Assembly: GCA_002917075.1 (NCBI GenBank)
Contig: NTMA01000089.1
Location: 62,001-126,000, forward strand
Length of the DNA stretch: 64,000 nt
Direction of reading: 5' to 3'
DNA from: Hawksworthiomyces lignivorus
Taxonomy: Eukaryota; Ascomycota; Sordariomycetes; Ophiostomatales; Ophiostomataceae
Part shown: positions 9,620 through 19,216 of the stretch, in pieces
Layout: every line of letters starts with the position of its first letter
Numbering within the stretch: position 1 is the stretch's first letter
The notes under the pieces: generated by a model
Database searches by the model: none
The model's input: only the letters and a program-made list of their open reading frames with translations
What the model was told of the DNA's origin: nothing
Translations under genes and position numbers: made by a program

Positions 9620-11575
9620 TTAAGTCGAAGAGCCTCCTGCAGCAGGCGCTGCTTTTGCAGCTTTACGCCGTGCTTCTTTCTTTAGGTACTGGCGTATCAT
9701 ATGTGGAGGCAGATTCTCGGCTGGCTCCCAAGTAGGATTCTGGTCCGGAGGCCAATCGCCTTTCCACCTGACCAGGAAGAATCGCACCGCACGTCCGGTG
9801 TGCCTGCGCCGATTTTTTGCTGTAGCCTTGGAATTGCTTTCGCTATTTTCTTCCTCTTCATCGTCCATAACAGTCAAAACGTCGCCCTCAATTCGCTCTA
9901 CTTCATAGAGGTCATCGTCTTCTTCTGCATCGCCGCCCACTGCGTCATTGCCCACTGCGTCATTGCCCACTGCGTCATTGCCCACTGCGTCATTGTCTAC
10001 GACTGTTATACTTTGCTGAGCTAGTGGCGAAGTCTCTGCAGGTGATGACGGTTCTGGGCTGACCTTTCGTTTGAGGGGATTGGTGGCAGCACTGCCTTTG
10101 CCGGCAGGTTCTCTAAAAGGAGCTGGTGCCAAAATTGGCGTCACAGTGGCAGCAGTCGTAGACGTGGCTTGCTTGCCTTTCGTATAGTATGCTGGCATCC
10201 CAGGAACTGTGGGAGGGAGAACAGGGCTGACTCGGGATCCCAAAGGCTTCGGTGGTGGAATTGTGGGTGGTGGAATTGTGGATGGTGGTATTGTGGGTGG
10301 TGGTATTGGAGTGGTGCTGCTACCAAGGTGCCTTTGTGGTCTATTCTGGCTGCTGGATACGTGGCCGTCACCAACTAGGGGCACGCTGCGCGAGTCGATG
10401 TCTGATATATCTGATTCTGAGGCCATGGAAGCCATGGAGTCTTCTTCCTCTGATCTCAAGGCACCACCTAGTCCATCGATTCCGCTCTCAGCAATATCAG
10501 GGGCCAGTGCTGTTCGTCTTTCTGCTGATGAACCGTTGTCGAAGTACACTGGTTGCGCCAAGTCGCCGCTCTCCCATTCTTGCCCATCAGCCATGTCTAT
10601 TTCATCCATGCTCATGTCTTTTTCTTTCCCAGCAACGACCGCATCATCTACAGATAAGTCGGCATCTGATGCGATCCTTCCAGGGGTGGAGGCTGCAGTA
10701 AGATCGCCTTGCAAGTAGTCTCCCTCGACCGACGACTCTATCTCTGGCTCGTCTGCAAGCCGCTGGAAGGGCCGCATAAGCGAAAATCCTGTCCGCTGTT
10801 TTCCGGATGATAGCGACGGGATAATCTGTACGATGAGTTGTTCCGACTGGGGAGTTGTCAACTTCAATGGCGATTTGGCCGGCGGGGTCTGGACCACGTC
10901 TGCGTCATTGCCTGTTGTCGCTGCTCCTGGGACCGCTACCGCCTGTCTTCGTGGTCGGCCGCGCTTTCCACGGCCTGGCGGAGGCTGCAAATCAAGCCCG
11001 CCTGCGGACGTCTCCAAGCTCGCACCGGCTGGCGGCACTGGCTCTGGGGTCTTCTTCTGTGCTGCCTTTGACTTCCCTTTCTGCTTTGCTGCTTTGGCAG
11101 CTGCCAATGCTTCCATTTGCTCATGCTGACGCACGGTCAGCGCATACTCCCAGTCCTCTAGCGTCCGCGGTGAGACGTAGTCCAGAATCTTGGTGCACGG
11201 CACCAGCTCCCGCGCATATGGCTCGTCAGGCCACCCCACCACATAGTTCAGTATCCGCTGGACCGTAGACGGCTGTGGAATGCGCCGATGAGGATCCCTA
11301 GTCCCGTTGTTGTATATCTCGCCACCGTCATCGTCGTCCAGGTCCTGAATGATCATATCAAACGGCGTCACGACCTTGTCGACAATAAACGCATCTGAGT
11401 CGCGCGGGGGCACTAGTGAGATGGGGGGCTGCGGCGGTGCCTGGTAGGGGACATATTTGGGCTGGTCATAGATGACGATTTCGAGCTCAGCTTTTCCGGC
11501 CGGCTTTTGGGAGGACGACGACGAGGCGGCTGCGACCAGCGGTGGTGGGATAAACACGCGCCGCGGCCGCGGCAT
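9620..11575 (-). CDS. Chromodomain protein with AT-hook and in-frame repeats
   Basis: This single long exon encodes 651 aa. A chromodomain occupies about residues 554-633: YEVERIEGD, then FFLVRWKGDW, PTWEPAENLP and MIRQYLKK. Chromodomains bind methylated histone tails. Here an acidic/Ser-rich insertion of roughly 25 residues separates strands 1 and 2. The third cage aromatic (Tyr in VxWKGY) is Asp607, followed by Trp608. An AT-hook core (KRGRPRR, 203-210) suggests direct DNA binding. The rest is largely low complexity. It includes four copies of a VGNDA repeat just before the chromodomain and a PPPTI repeat, each encoded by a 15-bp tandem array. I see no second chromo or chromoshadow domain. 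The start is the first ATG. Nuclear chromatin association is inferred. Confidence 0.82.
   Translation of the reverse strand: MPRPRRVFIPPPLVAAASSSSSQKPAGKAELEIVIYDQPKYVPYQAPPQPPISLVPPRDSDAFIVDKVVTPFDMIIQDLDDDDGGEIYNNGTRDPHRRIPQPSTVQRILNYVVGWPDEPYARELVPCTKILDYVSPRTLEDWEYALTVRQHEQMEALAAAKAAKQKGKSKAAQKKTPEPVPPAGASLETSAGGLDLQPPPGRGKRGRPRRQAVAVPGAATTGNDADVVQTPPAKSPLKLTTPQSEQLIVQIIPSLSSGKQRTGFSLMRPFQRLADEPEIESSVEGDYLQGDLTAASTPGRIASDADLSVDDAVVAGKEKDMSMDEIDMADGQEWESGDLAQPVYFDNGSSAERRTALAPDIAESGIDGLGGALRSEEEDSMASMASESDISDIDSRSVPLVGDGHVSSSQNRPQRHLGSSTTPIPPPTIPPSTIPPPTIPPPKPLGSRVSPVLPPTVPGMPAYYTKGKQATSTTAATVTPILAPAPFREPAGKGSAATNPLKRKVSPEPSSPAETSPLAQQSITVVDNDAVGNDAVGNDAVGNDAVGGDAEEDDDLYEVERIEGDVLTVMDDEEEENSESNSKATAKNRRRHTGRAVRFFLVRWKGDWPPDQNPTWEPAENLPPHMIRQYLKKEARRKAAKAAPAAGGSST
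9935..9994. repeat. 15-bp tandem repeat, four copies, coding
   Basis: Four perfect copies of gcccactgcgtcatt lie end to end inside the chromodomain gene. On the coding strand each adds five residues (AVGND), so copy-number change keeps the frame. Confidence 0.95.
10251..10310. repeat. 15-bp tandem repeat, four imperfect copies, coding
   Basis: Four copies of a ggtggtggaattgtg-like unit, with a few substitutions, encode a Pro/Thr/Ile repeat in the disordered part of the chromodomain protein. Confidence 0.9.
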
Positions 11576-12699
11576 GGTCCCGTGCTGTTGGGCTGCTTTC
11601 AGGCCCCGGCGGCGGTCATGCCAACGGATGAACTATCGATATGCGCGAAGCAATTAAGAGCTCGTACTTTCAGCTTTTGAAGCTATGGTATAAGAGGTCG
11701 TTAATGCGTGCATGTTCGACCAGACACGCCGGTCTAAATTTTTTGTTGCGGGACGCGCTTGGTGCCGCTTTGCGATGTTGCATGTCGCTAAAGTGCGCCG
11801 GAAACGCTAACTCTATAGCTGGTTACATAATTTGCCTGTGCAAATAAAGTGGAGACTACTGAAAGCGATCATCACTTTCACAGTAAAAGATACTAACAGC
11901 AAAAGCCTTAAGAGCACAGCATCTTATTCTCATCTGAGGGATACATATTATGCCACGGAAAATTTCACTCATTTACATATAATATGGCTCGGAAGACAAA
12001 ATCTGTGTATCTCGTAATATATGGTGACCCAATCTCGTCTTTATTTCCTCAGGTCCATTGTAAGCAGTGTCACAGATGTGTTTGCCGGGCCTCATGAGAG
12101 CTCAGCAACGAACTACGAAACAAAGGAGGAGCAGAAATGTTCAATTCGAATATTCTAAAAGAAATGTGGCGATGGCCATATTATATCCACAATGATGAAG
12201 CTTCTAGATTTGCATGATGTGTTATACAAGTATATTGCCCAGGTCGCAGCTGCATCACGTGCATTAGCTAGTATTACAAGGCTTGAAGATCCCCCGCTGG
12301 AAGGCTCGTCTTACGATAATTTGAGGCCTTAGGGGCAGCTTAGGGGCAGCCTAGGCGTAGCCCAGGCATATCCAAGGCATCTCTAAGGCGCCGTTTTTGC
12401 TCTGGTCCTCCTCCTAACCCCACCACGGGCTAGAACGAGAGGAGCCCAGCTTCAGCCTGGCAGAGTGCCGCTTTAACAAATTTCCGCCCTGTCGTTGGCT
12501 TTCCATTTCATCTCTCTCTACGTAAGGGCTCCAGAAAAAAAAAGAAGGAAAAGTAAGACCCACACGCGAGCAGAGATAGCCAAGATTGTCAATTGCGAGA
12601 CAGCAGGAAAAAGGTCGCAATTCACCTAGTCAGCATCTACAACACGCACAGCACAGAGCACAGGGCATAGAGAGCAAGGCACTCACAGCAATTGGCGCC
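11576..12699. other. Divergent promoter region of the chromodomain and PAM17 genes
   Basis: This 1.1-kb spacer separates two divergent genes. It holds the 11-bp minisatellite at 12328-12393 and otherwise A/T-rich sequence with short meaningless frames. No RNA gene was recognised. Confidence 0.6.
12328..12393. repeat. 11-bp minisatellite, six diverging copies
   Basis: Copies start at 12328, 12339, 12350, 12361, 12372 and 12383. The first two are identical (cttaggggcag). Later copies keep C at position 1 and AGG at 4-6 but drift elsewhere. The AGGGG core in the first two resembles a fungal stress element. The array lies about 310-370 bases upstream of the PAM17 start. Confidence 0.8.
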
Positions 12700-13603
12700 A
12701 TGCTCACCTCGTCGGCCTCTTCGATCGTCCGCCCGGGCCTAGCCGTCGCCTCCCGGAGCGGCCTGCACCAGCCGTCGACGATCCTGCTGCGGCGACCGAC
12801 CAAGATGTCGGCGGCAGCTGCTGCCTGCCCCTATGCGGCGGCGGCCCGGTTCGTTTCTGCTTCGCGGGGCCTCCACTCGCGCGCCTTTGCGCCGTCGCCG
12901 ACGTCGCCGTGCTCCTCCTCCGCGTCGCTCAAGCGCAAGCTTCCGTCTGCCAGTGTCAGCTTCCGGCGGTCCGCCTCCTCCTCCTCGGGCGCCGCCAAGA
13001 ACCGTGATGCCGCCGTCGACGCCGCTGCCGCCGCCGCCGCCGCCCGCACCCAGCAGGCCCTCCACCCCGACCTCCTGCCGCTCGACTGGAACACGTTCTT
13101 CCAGCTGCGGAAGACCCGGCGGCGCATCCAGGTGGTCTTTAGCGTGGCCGGCGGCCTGACGGGCGGACTCGTGGGCGGGCTGTTTCTGGGGTCCGGCGTC
13201 GCCGAGCCCATCATGGGCCAGATCCCGCTGGATCCCTTTGTCACTCTGGGCCTGATGACCTTTGGCTTCTCGGCGCTCGGCTGGCTCATCGGGCCGAGCG
13301 TGGGCAACATGGTTTTCTATGCCTGGAAGCGGCAGTACAAGGCCCAGATGACCCTGGTACGTTCGAGCGGATAATATTGGGTTTCACTTGCTTTATCTTT
13401 TCTTTTTCATTTGGTTAACAACTTTGCAGAAAGAGACGCAGTTCTTTGCCCGCATCAAGAAGAACCGCGTAGATCCTTCGGCGTCATCGGCCGGCAACCC
13501 CGTCCCCGACTTTTACGGCGAGAAAATCTCAAGCGTCGCTGGATACCGGCAGTGGCTTAAGGATCAGAGAGCCTTCAACAAGAAGCGGACAACCTTCGTC
13601 TGA
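12700..13603 (+). CDS. PAM17: PAM17, TIM23 import motor subunit (one intron)
   Basis: Exons 12700-13356 and 13430-13603 encode 276 aa. The 73-nt intron runs GTACGT to TTTGCAG with a ggttaac branch site. PAM17 is an inner-membrane subunit of the presequence translocase motor, which helps pull precursors into the mitochondrial matrix. The first 100 residues are Ser/Ala/Arg-rich, as expected of a targeting sequence. The conserved core begins at LDWNTFFQLRKTRRR (about 128-142). Two membrane segments follow, roughly 145-164 and 180-200 (ALGWLIGPSVGN). The second exon carries the hallmark RVDPSASSAGNPVPDFYGEK and WLKDQRAFNKK. An alanine run at 107-115 is unusual for the family. The start is the first ATG in this frame. 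Confidence 0.95.
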
Positions 13604-13936
13604 GGCATATGCCATAAGAAAACGGCGAGGCGGAGAGGGAAAGGGAGGCGTCCTCATTGTGTTTTTAGTTTTCAGCGATATAACACCTCTTATGTGGTAT
13701 GGTTGTCTTCATTCGGGGGCAGTGCCAGAGGAAGGCGAATACCACTCACGGAAACATCTCATTAAAGAAGAGTCACGGGCCGCCCTGTTTCACACAGCTT
13801 GTATTGCAGGCATCGAAGAAACACGGCGATGCTGCAGGGAAATATGTGTCACTAGTAACAAGACAAAACTCCTCTTGTACCGAAAATATACGATTAGTTA
13901 TTTACCCTTTCTTTTCCCTTTTTTTGGTTCTCTCTG
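13604..13936. other. Convergent 3' intergenic region
   Basis: These 333 bases lie between the convergent PAM17 and UBA4 3' ends. They include pyrimidine-rich tracts near 13905-13930 and nothing that looks like a gene. Confidence 0.6.
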
Positions 13937-15576
13937 TTATGCAAATGGTATCGTGCTGTCTATTTCCTTTTTCCACGCCAACATGCCGCCCTTGATGTCA
14001 CCAATAAACCGTGTCCCGTTATGATCTAGACCCAAATCCTTCAGCTGTCTTGTGACTACCTGTGAGTCGTTTCCGACTCGACAGACGAGGTAGACCGGTG
14101 CCATGTCATCTTGCAGGCCGTCCGGTAGCCAGTCTGGTGGTGTACTTTTTCCCTCCTCGTCTTCGGCTCGTCTTCGGCTCTTAGCTATTGCCATCTGTAT
14201 TTGTGAAAATGGCATATTGATCGCGCCCTCGAGGCTGCCCAGCTCGTAAAACTCTTTTTCTCGAACATCTAAGATCCAATGCTTTTGTCCATCTGCTTCC
14301 CTTACCCGGCTGTATTCGGCAACGGATATTCGCTCACTTGGCTGCAAGTGTACGCCTTTGGTTGGATCATTCACACCGCAGAATTGGACATAATCTGGCC
14401 AGGCTTGGCCGTCAGCAACGCTGTTGCTGCTGCTTCCGACATCCTCCAGCGACCGCAACTGCTGGAGCGGTGCGTCTTTGGAGCAGGCGAAGCAGTCGGG
14501 CCGCCGCCCGCGCAGCCGCACGCTGCGAAACGTGGGCGGGCTGAGCGCCCCGCCGCTGCCGCCGGCCGAGAACAAGAGGAGCGACGGAGACGGCGCCGGC
14601 GGCGTCGTCGGTTCCGCGCCCGCCACGAGGATGCGGATCGCCTCGAGCGCCTGCAGGATGCCCATGGTGCCCACGACGGGGCCGAGCACACCGCCCTCGG
14701 CGCACGAGAGCTGGCTGGCGGCGGGCGGCGGGCGCGGGAACACGCAGCGATAGCAGGGCCCCTGGCCCGTGGGCCAATTCAGCACGGCCAGCTGGCCGTC
14801 GGTGCGCAGGGCAGCGGCCGAGACCAGCGGCCGGCCCGCGCGCACGCACGCGTCTGACACGAGGTACCGCACGGCCGGGTGGTCCGTACAGTCGAGGACG
14901 AGGTCATAGGCGCCACCTCCGCCGCCCTCTTTTCCATCTGCGGACGAGCCGATGAGCCGCGCCGCGTTTGCCGGCGTCAGATGCTCTGCGTGCGCCGTGT
15001 AGCGCGGCAGCGGGTTCAGCTGCCGCATAAACGCCACCAGGCTCGCCGCCTTGTGCGCGCCGACGCGGTCCGTCGAGTGGCCGATCTGGCGGTGCAGGTT
15101 GGATGCCTCTACAACGTCGCCGTCCACGACGCCAATGTGGCCCACGCCCGCGCCGGCAAGATACGCCGCAGCGGGGCAGCCCAGTCCACCCGCGCCAACA
15201 ATCAACACCGAAGCTGCCTTTAAGCGGAGCTGGCCTGAGGAAAGGGCAGAAAAAAAAAAGGCACGTGTTAGCAAAGCTGTACTCAGAAGTCTACGGGCAA
15301 GTAGCTACAGCTTGATCTCGTACCTTGCAAACCAATCCCGGGCAGAATTAGCTGCCGTGCATACCGCTCATACTCTTCCGCCTGCAGGGGCCATTTCCAT
15401 GCCACGTCGTCTTCGCTGCTGTTGGGATCCTGTAACTGGTACTGCTTCCCCTGGCTGTTATCGCTCTGTTTCTTTTCCTTTGCCTCTGCTTCAGTTAGCT
15501 GTGCACGAAGATCTTGGAGCTCCGCCTCGGCCTGAGCGATGCGGCAACGGAGTTCTGCTGAAGACAAGCTCGTCAT
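13937..15576 (-). CDS. uba4: UBA4/MOCS3 adenylyltransferase-sulfurtransferase (one intron)
   Basis: Exon 1 is 15324-15576 and exon 2 is 13937-15234 on the minus strand. The 89-nt intron joins LPGIGLQ to GQLRLKAASVL, giving 516 aa. Uba4 adenylates and thiolates Urm1, feeding tRNA wobble-uridine thiolation and protein urmylation; animal MOCS3 also serves molybdopterin synthesis. The N-terminus is a coiled coil (about 1-40). The E1-like domain has the nucleotide loop VGAGGLG (97-103), the invariant NLHRQ, and two CxxC zinc pairs (CYRC, CFAC). The adenylation-domain cysteine sits in SCAEGGVLG. The C-terminal rhodanese domain carries LDVRE and the sulfur-carrying Cys469 in CRVGNDSQ, as in MOCS3. 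The start ATG directly precedes the coiled coil. UBA4 is divergent from SLX9. Confidence 0.93.
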
Positions 15577-15941
15577 AGAGATTGTATATGTCTAGACAGA
15601 ATAGCTCAGTTTAAAATAAATTATAAGAAAAGGGAGTAAGGCTGGATATGAAAGACACTCTTCTTACTGCGTTTTGTTGAGGGGCCCACAAACTCTGCGA
15701 CTCACTGAAAGAGTGCTAATACGTATGACGCCAGTGAACGCTCTTGAAAACTACCTATTAAGGCTCCAACAAACCCCCCCGCCTTACCATTCGGCGGCCA
15801 TGGGTGATCTCTTATCTTATCTGCAGTATCCACTAAGAAAAAAAAAAGTTGAGAAAGTATGCTGTAGATTGTCCCACAATTAACGGTAATTCTTCCATAA
15901 CATCTAGAACGCGAGGAGAGACTCAATTCAAGGACGCAATC
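15577..15941. other. Divergent promoter of uba4 and SLX9
   Basis: The 365 bases between the two divergent housekeeping genes probably hold both promoters. I see an A-run near 15840-15847 and no further gene. Confidence 0.6.
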
Positions 15942-16684
15942 ATGGTAAGAGCTGGCCGCATCCACCTTCTCCCATCTATAGGCCACACCGGCTGACATTC
16001 TGGCCCACATGGCAGGCCCCCGTCGCGCCCAAGATGAGCCACCGGGCCAAGGCCCTCGCCCGCATCGCCGACCCGACCCTGCCCCGCAAGGTGCACCGCG
16101 CCGACAACACCGTCACTGACGCCTTCTTGCACTCCAAGCGCGACAAGCAGCTGATCCGCAAGTCGGCGTTCCGCGCCCGCGTGGCCGACAAGCAGGCGGA
16201 CCTGCTTGCCGCCAAGGGCCGCGGCAGCGGCGGGCCCGCGAGGCGGCGCCGCCCCTCGAAGAAGCTGGTGGCCACGCTGGAGTCCCTGGCGGACGCCCTG
16301 CCTGATCTCGACGACGAGCAGCAGACTGCCACCACCGGGCGAAAGAGCGCCGCCCGCGCCAGCCTGCGCACCCGGCCCGGCGCCCTGAAGCGAAAAGAGA
16401 AGCTCGTGCAAGCAGAGATGGCGCGGTTCGGGGCAAGCCTCGCGCAGCTGGCAGCGACAAAGGAAGGGACAGTAGCAGCACCGGCACCGGCAACTGGCGG
16501 TGCAGACATGGAGGTGGAAGAGGGCCGTTCGGCACCAGAAGCCGAAGACGCAAGGGCAGCTTCGGCGTCTGCATCAGCTCCTCTGCCGCCGAAGCAGTCG
16601 ACGGCAAACCGCTTTGCTCTGCTACGTAATTTCATCACCGCGACGATGGAGCAGAATCCGGCCTTTGCGGCCAAAGCTTCATAA
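15942..16684 (+). CDS. SLX9: SLX9-like ribosome biogenesis protein, start-codon-only first exon
   Basis: The first exon appears to be the ATG alone (15942-15944). A 71-nt intron (GTAAGA to GGCAG, branch GCTGAC) follows, and exon 2 runs 16016-16684. The product is 223 aa and starts MAPVAPKMSHRAKALAR, the N-terminus expected of fungal Slx9. An unspliced start at 16034 would lose six residues. Slx9 is a nucleolar factor for 40S subunit maturation and export. Family motifs are RRRRPSKKLVATLESLADAL near residue 80, PGALKRKEKLV, and the C-terminal NRFALLRNFI and MEQNPAF. The protein is basic and largely without hydrophobic core, as in the family. It is divergent from uba4. Confidence 0.85.
15945..16015 (+). 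other. SLX9: Intron directly after the SLX9 start codon
   Basis: GTAAGA follows ATG with no intervening base. A CTGAC branch site lies about 24 bases before the GGCAG acceptor. The phase-0 join restores the family N-terminus. Confidence 0.75.
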
Positions 16685-17379
16685 AGAGGCGGTTCGGAGA
16701 GAATATAACTTGCAATTCGTTACTGTTTTTCTTCTTGCGTCATACCGAAGCCACACAATCATGGAGTACATCAGGCGTTACGGCTAGGGCTTTTACGATT
16801 TCTCATATGTAAAAATTAGATATCCCTAGGATCTGACTCTTTAAAGTATCCTGTTCTACAATTAAAATTTCATTGGATCCTCGAATTGAAGATTTTTTCT
16901 TCCTTTTCTTTGTTACCCCGTATCATTTTTTAAAGGCATGTGCCCCGTTTGTCTGTAGGGTCTACGATGATATGGAAGTGCATGGCTACCAAAAAAAGAC
17001 AGAGATCAAAGTAAACGTGGTATAGAACGTGGACGCATAAAAGCCGAAAAACAAAAAAAGCTCGCCCGATGCCCGCCGTTGCGAATAAAAACCAAAATCC
17101 CCCTCAAACGCCTTTGCTTTGGGTGAAATATCGGTTCTAGCATGCCTGATAATGCGACTTCTCAGCTTCTTCGTCTTCAAAGACGAAAGCAATCACCTCA
17201 CAAGTCTAAGCGCCAAGATGCCAAAGTAAGGCCATCCGGTAAATTCCAAGCGCGTATGCATTAAAGTGCTGCTCCGTTTCGTGAGCCATAATACGTTTCC
17301 CCCCCCCTCTGGTCGCTGCCCTGTACGTCTCTGTGGGGTACATTTCTCCCATACTGTCTTCATAAAAATTTCATGAGCG
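16685..17379. other. Convergent 3' intergenic region
   Basis: About 700 bases lie between SLX9 and the convergent protease gene. They are A/T-rich with several homopolymer runs. Short frames exist on both strands without motifs. Confidence 0.6.
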
Positions 17380-19216
17380 TTACTCAATACGAGGCACCTC
17401 CTTCTTCACAAAGGGCGAGGTGCTGCGTCGTCGCTCGCCTTCACGGCGCAGATTTTCAATAATCTTGAGCATCTCTTTGCGTCCACCGTTGGCGTCGATC
17501 ATTTTGCCGCCGAGGCTCATCGATACCTTCTCGCGCGCATGCGCGTTCAGCAGCCGCTTCACTAAGAGGAATCGCATCAACACACACACGAACACGCCAC
17601 AGTCATTACCGTTCTCTTGTTGCGGCGTATCTTCGATGTTGCGGAAGCGAAAGTCAATTCCAAGCACCAAGGCCAGGCGCACTGTAGCCTCGCGCGCCTC
17701 GATGACATTCACAGAGCCAAGTGAGTCGTAATGGAATGCCACCCCGTCAATAGCGGACACAAGGAGCAGGGACCAGTGTGTTCCGCCTTCTGGCTTTGTG
17801 AGATCCTTTACGTCGGTGATGGGAATAAATATGTGGGTGATGTTGTCGAAATCGGGCAACTGTTTTCTAGCAATCTCCGTCTTCTCGTTCATAAGAAGAA
17901 GGCTCAAAGATGGTCGAAGTAGAGCTATCCTTGCCTGTGGATACTTTGGCAGAACTTCGCGTTCTAGGTATCTAAAATAGAGACGCATCAGTAACTGAGC
18001 ACATTTGTGCGAGGAAGACCAATTGGTGTTCGTTTTATAGATGCTGCCCAGAGCAGACGGTATGTGAGATTGCCATACTCTTCCCAAAATGATATGTTCT
18101 GAGGCGTGAAAAATGGTTAGCTAAATTGCCTTTTATATGGAACCGCGCGAGTTTTCTTTTTTTTGGGGGGGGGGGAAGGAGAGGTTTGAAAACGTACGTT
18201 GTCTGTCAGCCAGTCATTTCGTAATGCGCGAACATCTTCGTACGTGACTAAAGCAATGTCAAAATTTACACCGTGCATAGATAGGAATGGAGACCACAGT
18301 AGCATGAATTGAAATGCGTACGTGTAACATCGTAATCTGTGGGCGGAGACTGGTCAGCCTGCAATGTTCTTCGTCTGTCTAATTTGGAAGAAAAACAGGA
18401 AAAAAAACAATACAACTTACACGACATGTACTTTTGCTCGGGGGACAGCTGTGCCGTAGGATCCTTTGTTAGCCTGCTGGATCGCCTCCAACCTGTGACG
18501 GGTCGTTCCTCCTCGGCATCTGCGGCTCCAGGACTTCTCGAGGCCGCTGTACACCGGTCCCGTTTCGGCGGTCTTCCTCTCTTCCTCTTCTTTGGCTGCA
18601 CCTCCCTCTCGAAGACACAAATCTTGCCCGGGTACATAGGTGGTACGGCATCTGAGGGTGAAAGATGTGTAGACGCTGTAGCGGATGTCATAAGAGGATC
18701 GCCAAGAAAATCCTCGTCACAGGATGCTCTTGGCACAGAGAAGCTATCGCAAGACAGTGGGGTTGTGTCTCGAGAGGACTCGGGCAGGGGAGAAGAAGAA
18801 GAGAGTTCCGCCTCGCTTCCTCCGACATCCAAGGTCATGTCCGACCCTGCAGCTGCTTCGGAACTTGACAGCAGCCCTTTCGAGTTGCTGGAAGCGGATG
18901 CTAGCGACAGCTTTAGGCGGGTGGGCAGAGCGACGAGAGGAACAGCAGAGGAATGAGAGGGGGAGACAGGCAGACCAAGGGCAGCGGTGGGCCCAGATTC
19001 GGCAGAGTCTGTCTCCGTGAGGGTCAAAGCAGGAGAGGCAATTGAGGGCAGTGTGATCTCAGTCATATCTATGGTGGGAATCACAGAGGAAGAGGCGGCG
19101 GAGGAGGTGGGGGATGGTTGGTACAAGGCTGGGTGTTCAACGACAGCATTCTCATCATAAGCATCGTGGCTTACAGATTCGCCCAGGTGGCGCGCAAGGC
19201 GCTGCCGGAAGGGCAT
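17380..19216 (-). CDS. C48-family (NEDP1/SENP8-like) cysteine protease with AT-hook extension (four introns)
   Basis: Minus-strand exons are 18421-19216, 18322-18378, 18198-18247, 18079-18098 and 17380-17971, giving 504 aa. The catalytic domain spans about 280-460: TYEDVRALRNDWLTDNNISF, then GGTHWSLLLVS, FHYDSLG and PQQENGNDCGVFVC. The triad is His373, Asp390 and Cys432, with Gln426 for the oxyanion hole. This pattern is that of deneddylases of the Ulp1 family, which process or remove NEDD8; a SUMO-specific role is less likely. Family members are normally about 200-300 aa. Here some 265 N-terminal residues are Ser-rich and disordered and include an AT-hook (RGRPPK, 213-218). The 42-nt intron 18379-18420 is very short, a multiple of three and lacks a clear branch site, so it could be retained. 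The other joins rebuild conserved motifs. Confidence 0.85.
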
